A stretch of DNA of 36,892 bases, from contig JAIRQC010000082.1 in assembly GCA_031256675.1 (NCBI GenBank), positions 1 through 36,892 on the forward strand, written 5' to 3'. The position numbers were made by a program, and so were the translations under genes. Shown piece by piece: positions 32,620 to 36,892 of this stretch. The stretch comes from Rikenellaceae bacterium (GTDB taxonomy: Bacteria; Bacteroidota; Bacteroidia; Bacteroidales; Rikenellaceae). Below the pieces are notes generated by a model, which saw only the letters and a program-made list of their open reading frames with translations, did no database searches and was not told the DNA's origin. Numbering within the stretch: the first letter of the stretch is position 1; every line of letters begins with the position of its first letter.

Positions 32620-32714
32620 TTTAATTCCCTCGAATTCGAGGGAATTAAAAGAATACCAATATTTTCTATTAAATTTGTATAATAAATTCCAAACCCCTCG
32701 AATTCGACGGGTTT
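32620..32714. promoter_or_regulatory. Twin palindromes flanking a -7 element before the KilA-N gene
   Basis: 32620-32649 is a perfect 30-bp palindrome (TTTAATTCCCTCGAA and its reverse complement). 32691-32714 is a 24-bp palindrome with one mismatch (AAACCCCTCGAA/TTCGACGGGTTT). Both share the core CTCGAATTCGA. TAAATTTG (32670-32677), a TAnnTTTG match, lies between them. They look like paired operators for an autoregulated gene; the first could also end the integrase transcript. Confidence 0.6.
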
Positions 32715-32734
32715 AGAAAAAATAAGGTAAGAAT

Positions 32735-33382
32735 ATGGCAAAAATAACAGTAAAAGGCACAGATATTGTATTTTATAAAAAAGTAGAGGAAGATTATATT
32801 TCGCTGACAGATATTGCCAAAATCCGAGATGCCGCAAATCCTTCACAAATAATCAGCTTGTGGCTAAGGACTTATAGCACAATTGAGTATCTCGGTTTGT
32901 GGGAAATGTTGAATAATCCGGGTTTTAAACCCCACATTTATGAGGGGTTTAAAAGTGAATCTGCCAAGCCGCACTTTTGGATGTCTTCTCAGAAATGGAC
33001 TACAGAAACAAATGCAATATGAATAACGTCAAAATCAGGTCGCTACGGAGGTGGAACGTATGCTCATTCGGATATCGCATTCAAATTTGCGGCATGGATT
33101 TCAGCAGAATTTGAACTGTATCTTGAAGCCGATGTATTGAACGTCTCTCTTTTTGGGATAACTGCCAAGCAGTGGCGTGATTCTAACCCTGATTTGAAAG
33201 GCAATATCCGGAATTACGCTACTATCAACGAATTGATATGCCTCTCCAATATGGAAAATATCAACGCTGTTTTTATCAATGAAGGAATGGTTCAAAAGGA
33301 AAGACTACTGAAATTGAATCAGATAGCGATCCAGCAGATGCGTGTATTACAGGAAGTTGAAAATCGTAAATTTTTAAAATAA
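32735..33382 (+). pseudogene. KilA-N domain protein, interrupted by a nonsense codon
   Basis: The frame encodes a KilA-N (phage-type DNA-binding) protein: MAKITVKGTDIVFYKK, then SLTDIAKIRDAANPSQIISL, then an SSQKW...TNAI segment. It is broken by TGA at 33020-33022, exactly where relatives read TNAIG, so a single GGA-to-TGA change would explain it. The same frame continues SKSGRYGGGTYAHSDIAFKF and to a C-terminal part ending QIAIQQMRVLQEVENRKFLK. Between EFELYL and EADVLNV about 50-55 residues found in relatives seem to be missing, an additional in-frame deletion. Without the stop it would be 215 residues. Confidence 0.8.
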
Positions 33383-33614
33383 TCGGGAAATTTATTGAAT
33401 GCCGAGCCGGTCATTTCCGTTTTCAGGGCAAAGTTTGTTGCGGGTTCTTAACGGCAGAGCAAGGTCAAGCCCTGCGGGTTTTCAAAATAATCTCCACACC
33501 TTCGCTACACTTCGGGTAGTATTATTTCGAAAAATCTTGCACCGCCTAAACCCTCCACGACACAAGCCCCTGCAACGAAAACGACCGACCCGACAAAGGA
33601 CGCATAACATCAAC
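33383..33614. other. Structured non-coding stretch with long imperfect inverted repeat
   Basis: TTTTCAAAATAAT (33479-33491) can pair with ATTATTTCGAAAA (33521-33533), 12 of 13 bases matching, and GCAAG (33459-33463) with CTTGC (33536-33540). An ORF at 33399-33635 has no domain and looks incidental. I have the impression that this sequence recurs in Bacteroidetes mobile elements, but cannot check. Role unknown. Confidence 0.4.
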
Positions 33615-33654
33615 AAAAACGAGCGTGCCAATTAAATTTGGCACGCTCGTTTTT
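33615..33654. terminator. Strong bidirectional terminator
   Basis: AAAAACGAGCGTGCCAA (33615-33631) pairs perfectly with TTGGCACGCTCGTTTTT (33638-33654) around a 6-nt loop. T-runs form on both strands. It separates the rightward integrase/KilA-N side from the leftward HTH genes, which end about 50 bp away. Confidence 0.92.
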
Positions 33655-33702
33655 GTTTTGCGTCAATGGCGACTCAACTCCCTCTCCTCTAAATCCGCAT
33701 AA

Positions 33703-33999
33703 TTATTCGAAAGATTTGTAATAGTTGGTTTCGAGTAACTTTTGCACGTCGGATTCCTGGTACAATATTTTACCACCCAAGTGGATGTAAGGGATTTTAC
33801 CTTCCGTTCGATAATCTTGAAGTGTCCGGCGGCTTAGTTTAAGACGCTCAGAAACTTCCCTGTCGGTCAAAAATCGCTCACCATTTAGATGCGGTTTGTG
33901 GTTGGCGACTAATCTTTCGATGCCATCGAGCATTCGCTCTATGGACTTGAAAAAGCCAACAATTCTGGTGCTGTCCTTTGTAATAATTTGATTGCTCAT
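33703..33999 (-). CDS. Excisionase-like helix-turn-helix protein
   Basis: The 98-residue protein has an N-terminal helical part (about 1-42) and a MerR/excisionase-type HTH (HTH_17), residues 44-90: FLTDREVSERLKLSRRTLQDY, then a wing with IPYIHLGGKILY (the basic/aromatic wing typical of the group). Such small proteins control excision and transfer genes in Bacteroidetes integrative elements. It overlaps the upstream HTH gene by 4 bp (ATGA). Confidence 0.85.
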   Translation of the reverse strand: MSNQIITKDSTRIVGFFKSIERMLDGIERLVANHKPHLNGERFLTDREVSERLKLSRRTLQDYRTEGKIPYIHLGGKILYQESDVQKLLETNYYKSFE

Positions 34000-34277
34000 G
34001 ACTTCTTATTTTTAAGTTTGATTATTATTTGCTCCACATCCTCGGGTTTGTAATACATCTTATGATTGATTTGCGTGTAAGCCAGCGTACCGTTATCCCG
34101 ATAGGTTTGCAAGGTGCGCTTTGAGATGTTGAGTATCTGACATACATCCTGATTGTCGAGCCAGCGGTGCAGGCTTTTGTCCCGGATTTCGCACAGGGTT
34201 TCCACTTTCTGGGTAAAGGCTTCGAAACGTGACATCATCGCTTCGAATGTTTGGGCTTCAATGTTTATTACTTCCAT
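33996..34277 (-). CDS. Second excisionase-like helix-turn-helix protein
   Basis: This 93-residue protein is paralogous to its downstream neighbour. It has a helical N-terminus (ETLCEIRDKSLHRW) and an HTH_17 domain (WLDNQDVCQILNISKRTLQTY, about 39-59), with wing LAYTQINHKMYYKPEDVEQI. Pairs like this are common in CTn-type elements next to conjugation genes. A -7 element (TACATTTG, minus) lies 41 bp upstream at plus 34318-34325. Confidence 0.85.
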   Translation of the reverse strand: MEVINIEAQTFEAMMSRFEAFTQKVETLCEIRDKSLHRWLDNQDVCQILNISKRTLQTYRDNGTLAYTQINHKMYYKPEDVEQIIIKLKNKKS

Positions 34278-34317
34278 GTCTTTATAATTTTAAAGATTAA
34301 TAATTCCGTTCAGAGTC

Positions 34318-34325
34318 CAAATGTA
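34318..34325 (-). promoter_or_regulatory. -7 element of the HTH gene pair
   Basis: Plus CAAATGTA reads TACATTTG on the minus strand. A TTTG (plus CAAA 34349-34352) lies 23 bp further upstream, slightly long for the usual 19-21. Confidence 0.45.
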
Positions 34326-34382
34326 TATACAAAAAATCAGCTAAATAGCAAAGAATCAGATGGTGGCAGCATTTGGCGCGGG

Positions 34383-34405
34383 TTGGCGTCGATAAGAGAC
34401 GCCAA
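34383..34405. repeat. Hairpin between the HTH pair and the ParA operon
   Basis: TTGGCGTC (34383-34390) pairs with GACGCCAA (34398-34405). A good T-run is absent on either strand, so its role as terminator of the minus-strand operon is uncertain. Confidence 0.45.
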
Positions 34406-34471
34406 ATTTGCTTAAAAAATAGAACAGCCCTCGAAAATTAATCCAAAGGCTATCTAACTTCACGCTATTCA

Positions 34472-35026
34472 TTACTCACGAATAAACTTTCGGAACTCCT
34501 CGTTCTTGATAGAATCGTAAGGAGCACGTCCCTCCAATTGGTCAAAGGCTATCAGTATGTGCTCTTGCGCACGGGGAATTTTTGCCATGATATCCTGAAA
34601 CAGGTTGGTATCGCAAATCTCGAACGATTTTTTTACCGCAACTTCTTTTGTTTCATGGCTAACTTGTTTTCCCATTCCCAGATGAACTATTTTTACGATA
34701 TCATCATAATCAATTCCGGTGCTATACTGATCCATTCGGCGCGCCCTCGAAATGGCTGCAACGAGATTTTTGTGCGCCAACTCCTCAAGCAGCTCTTTGC
34801 TGACTAATGAACGGGCAATGCTGACACGAACCGCCTGAGTGCGATTTTTCATATAAAGTCCGGCAGCACTAAATGCTTTTATCACTCGCCCCCAAGTTGC
34901 ATCGTATATTCTTTCCGCCACTCTCCAGTGCATGTCGCCAAATGCCTTGCGTAAGGGTTCGCTCAGGAGCATTCCCGCCCAAAACCACAGGCTTATCAGT
35001 ACGTATATCTTTATAAATGTGTTCAT
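34472..35026 (-). CDS. Uncharacterised membrane-anchored protein of the mobile element
   Basis: This 184-residue protein has one N-terminal hydrophobic segment (about residues 6-22, IYVLISLWFWAGMLL) and a mainly helical, charged remainder. I recognise no domain. It is the third gene of the ParA-DUF3408 operon, in the place held by TraC/TraD-like hypotheticals in CTnDOT-type elements; start ATG overlaps the DUF3408 stop by 1 bp. Possibly a component of mobilization or maintenance. Confidence 0.65.
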   Translation of the reverse strand: MNTFIKIYVLISLWFWAGMLLSEPLRKAFGDMHWRVAERIYDATWGRVIKAFSAAGLYMKNRTQAVRVSIARSLVSKELLEELAHKNLVAAISRARRMDQYSTGIDYDDIVKIVHLGMGKQVSHETKEVAVKKSFEICDTNLFQDIMAKIPRAQEHILIAFDQLEGRAPYDSIKNEEFRKFIRE

Positions 35027-35400
35027 TATTCAGTTGGATTAATGTTGTTAGTTTGATAAATGGTATCAATGTCATCCTTGAATGTCTCCAAGTGGTTGAG
35101 AATTATGTTTTCAACATAGCTACTGATGGTCGCTTTCGATTCGTCCATTAGGTGGACGATTCGCATTAATCGCCGATGAGTTGTAGCTGTGATGTAGAGA
35201 GGTTTGCGATGTGTAAAGTCTACACGGGTAAAAAACACACTTTGGTAGTCGCCCTGAGATTTGCGTTTTCGCTTCTCGGCAGGTTTGGCAGCGGGTTCAA
35301 CTATTTTTATCTCCGTTTGCTCACTTGGTGCGGATTTTTCCATCGGCACACCTTCATGCACCATCGAGCGGAATTTATCGAAGTTATTTTCTGCTGCCAT
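35026..35400 (-). CDS. DUF3408 domain protein (TraB-like, CTn type)
   Basis: The 124-residue protein has a charged, low-complexity N-terminal half (residues ~20-50, including KPAEKRKRKSQGD). The C-terminal DUF3408 segment reads YITATTHRRLMRIVHLMDES and SYVENIILNHLE, a ribbon-helix-helix-like arrangement. In CTnDOT-type elements such genes follow ParA. It overlaps both neighbours by 1 bp (TAATG-type junctions), implying co-translation. Confidence 0.82.
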   Translation of the reverse strand: MAAENNFDKFRSMVHEGVPMEKSAPSEQTEIKIVEPAAKPAEKRKRKSQGDYQSVFFTRVDFTHRKPLYITATTHRRLMRIVHLMDESKATISSYVENIILNHLETFKDDIDTIYQTNNINPTE

Positions 35401-36176
35401 TACGATTGAGGTGTTAAGTGAATAATTTCCGAAATCTCATCGACCAGCAAATCCAAATTGCTCCCTTTGAGTAACGTTATATCAGCAGGAAAGATAGTTG
35501 AGAGGAACACCGCATCGCTACCCTCGATAGATTGTTCCTTGTCGTAGCGGACGGATTGCGGAATACTGGTTTTCAATAATCGGAGTCCGAATTGACGGAT
35601 CATACCTTCATAATGTTCCAGCCACGCTTTTTTGATACGTCCGTCGACACGATTCCAAAACAGGTGGATTGCTTTCAGGTTTAAGTCTGAATGTTCCGCC
35701 AACAGTTCGTTGGCGGGAATGATAAATGAGAGTGTACTCTCCATCGACATTCGCGAGGGAGCCATCGGCACAAAAATATAATCCATTGCCATAAAGGTCG
35801 CAATCACACCATCATTGTTGATGGTACCGGGCAGGTCAAAAAATACTACATCGTAGTCGGTTGGCTCACTTGCCAAAAATTCATGGGCTTTGGCAATCCC
35901 TTCTTCGGGCTTAGCACAGACAATCGGATAGGTCTGCTTGCCCAGCGATTCAAATAGTGCAATGGCTTTGGACTGATAGTGCAGGTTGGTTTCCAACTGG
36001 CGAATTTCCCGCTTGCGCATCTCGTAAACACTGCATTGCGGATAGTCGCAATCCATCACGGCGACATTCAATCCTTTCAGATAGTGCAGATAACTCGCCA
36101 TGAGCACGGTAAATGTACTTTTGCCAACACCACCCTTTTGAGTAGAGAAGGCGATAAACAACGGTTCTTTTTTCAT
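35400..36176 (-). CDS. ParA family ATPase (TraA-like) of the mobile element
   Basis: The 258-residue protein is a ParA/MinD-type ATPase with the deviant Walker A KGGVGKST (residues 14-21), the MDCDYPQCS switch I region, and Walker B VVFFDLPGT (about residues 110-118). ParA proteins position or segregate DNA. In Bacteroidetes integrative elements this gene opens the operon with DUF3408 and lies next to oriT and the divergent mob genes, which fits its position beside an oriT-like palindrome. A -7-like TATATTTG (plus 36427-36434) is distant (250 bp). Confidence 0.9.
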   Translation of the reverse strand: MKKEPLFIAFSTQKGGVGKSTFTVLMASYLHYLKGLNVAVMDCDYPQCSVYEMRKREIRQLETNLHYQSKAIALFESLGKQTYPIVCAKPEEGIAKAHEFLASEPTDYDVVFFDLPGTINNDGVIATFMAMDYIFVPMAPSRMSMESTLSFIIPANELLAEHSDLNLKAIHLFWNRVDGRIKKAWLEHYEGMIRQFGLRLLKTSIPQSVRYDKEQSIEGSDAVFLSTIFPADITLLKGSNLDLLVDEISEIIHLTPQS

Positions 36177-36780
36177 ACTGTTTTCAATTTTTATAATTAT
36201 ACATTCTGTTATTTATCAGGTTTTAAAGCCTGTATTCAAGTTTTCTTGTTTACAAATTACCAACTTCTCACGTTTTATAATTACCAATTTTTTAAAACCA
36301 AAAAGTTTGATTTTGGAAAATTATCGACTTTGCAACTCTGAAATTTCTCTAATTCTACAATTTTCAAACTATCTATTTATCAGAATCTAAAACTTGCAAA
36401 ATGGAGGCTTTTCAAAACACCAACGGCAAATATATAACATATTGTTTGTCAGTTAATAGTGTTAGATTTTTATGCTTTGAACCGCTTTGTTTTGCATAGA
36501 GAATCAAAGGAGAAAGGGATAAAATGAGATGATTTTGGAGAACGGATGCATTTTTAATTGCCGGCAGTTTACTCAAATTCTTCAGCTGGAGAATCACAGC
36601 AGTTCTCACCGGTAATTTTAAACCTGAAATGGCAATATACAGCAGACCTAAGCATACGAATCCAACACCTATATATTATTGATATTCAACGAATATTATT
36701 ATTTAACTTGGCGTTTCATTCTAAAAAATAAGAAAGATGAAACACCATTTCAAAAGTCGGGAACCGACCATAAATATTCA
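36177..36780. other. AT-rich leader upstream of parA, no gene seen
   Basis: I see no supported coding sequence. AATTACCAA occurs twice (36255-36263 and 36279-36287), 24 bp apart. A minus-strand ORF at 36412-36609 has no domain. This is the intergenic region in which CTn-type elements usually carry oriT, between parA and the mob genes. Confidence 0.5.
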
Positions 36781-36784
36781 TCGA

Positions 36785-36842
36785 AGTTTTAGAGCAAGAC
36801 GTCAGTTTGTTGCCACAAACTGTTTCTTGCTGCTCGAAACTC
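36785..36842. other. oriT-like imperfect palindrome
   Basis: CAGTTTGT (36803-36810) pairs with ACAAACTG (36815-36822) around TGCC. AGCAAGA (36793-36799) pairs with TCTTGCT (36825-36831). Flanks AGTTTTAGAGCA and TGCTCGAAACT extend the symmetry with mismatches. The total of about 58 bp, its position upstream of parA and the expected neighbouring mob genes make it a transfer-origin candidate. Confidence 0.5.
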
Positions 36843-36892
36843 GCAGGGATTGGATGTGCAATCACTCCGTTCTCGACACCATTTTTTAATCA

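Noticed and set aside
33399-33635. 78-codon ORF between KilA-N remnant and terminator
   Set aside because: Runs through inverted repeats into the terminator stem; no domain. Kept only as structured non-coding sequence.

Overview
The window looks like chromosome of a Bacteroidales bacterium, probably Alistipes or another Rikenellaceae member. The reasons are a GC-rich coding background unusual for Bacteroidetes, several promoters with the Bacteroidetes -7 element TAnnTTTG, weak Shine-Dalgarno signals, a C-minus (type B) ribosomal protein L31, and a CTnDOT/NBU-type integrative element. The genus is inference; no rRNA is present.

Left arm (1-11.1 kb). A DUF3108 protein and recG lie on the minus strand, divergent from ispG and a WbqC-family gene. 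Next comes an aromatic-acid module: iorA, iorB and a class I/II aminotransferase are overlapping or nearly so, end at a hairpin terminator, and are followed after a 560-bp palindrome/repeat-rich spacer by paaK. Together these can interconvert aromatic amino acids, arylpyruvates, arylacetyl-CoA and arylacetates. The IorA lacks the usual C-terminal 2[4Fe-4S] domain.

Middle (11.1-21.4 kb). A small lipoprotein gene and rpmE2 sit among gene remnants and intergenic repeats. A tripartite RND efflux system follows (adaptor, pump, TolC). It is split by an AT-rich, decaying restriction-modification island: a C5 methyltransferase truncated before motifs IX/X, a DUF3883 nuclease-like protein, a 69-aa double-CxxC protein and a broken vsr. 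A 500-bp block of direct repeats separates the pump gene from the tolC gene; a third copy of one repeat lies in front of paaK.

Right-centre (21.4-30.9 kb). A MalY/PatB-type aminotransferase and an RluB-type pseudouridine synthase are divergent. Then a long minus-strand operon reads nadE-rseC-rnfB-rnfC-rnfD-rnfG-rnfE-rnfA. It places the last step of NAD synthesis directly upstream of the ion-pumping ferredoxin:NAD+ oxidoreductase. The NadE glutaminase domain has Gly where the nucleophilic Cys should be.

Right end (31-36.9 kb). tRNA-Phe(GAA) is followed by an AT-richer integrative (probably mobilizable) element: a tyrosine recombinase, a nonsense-broken KilA-N gene under twin palindromes, a strong bidirectional terminator, two excisionase-like HTH proteins, and a minus-strand ParA / DUF3408 / membrane-protein operon. 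An oriT-like imperfect palindrome lies at the right edge, where mobilization genes would be expected next. The element continues beyond the window.
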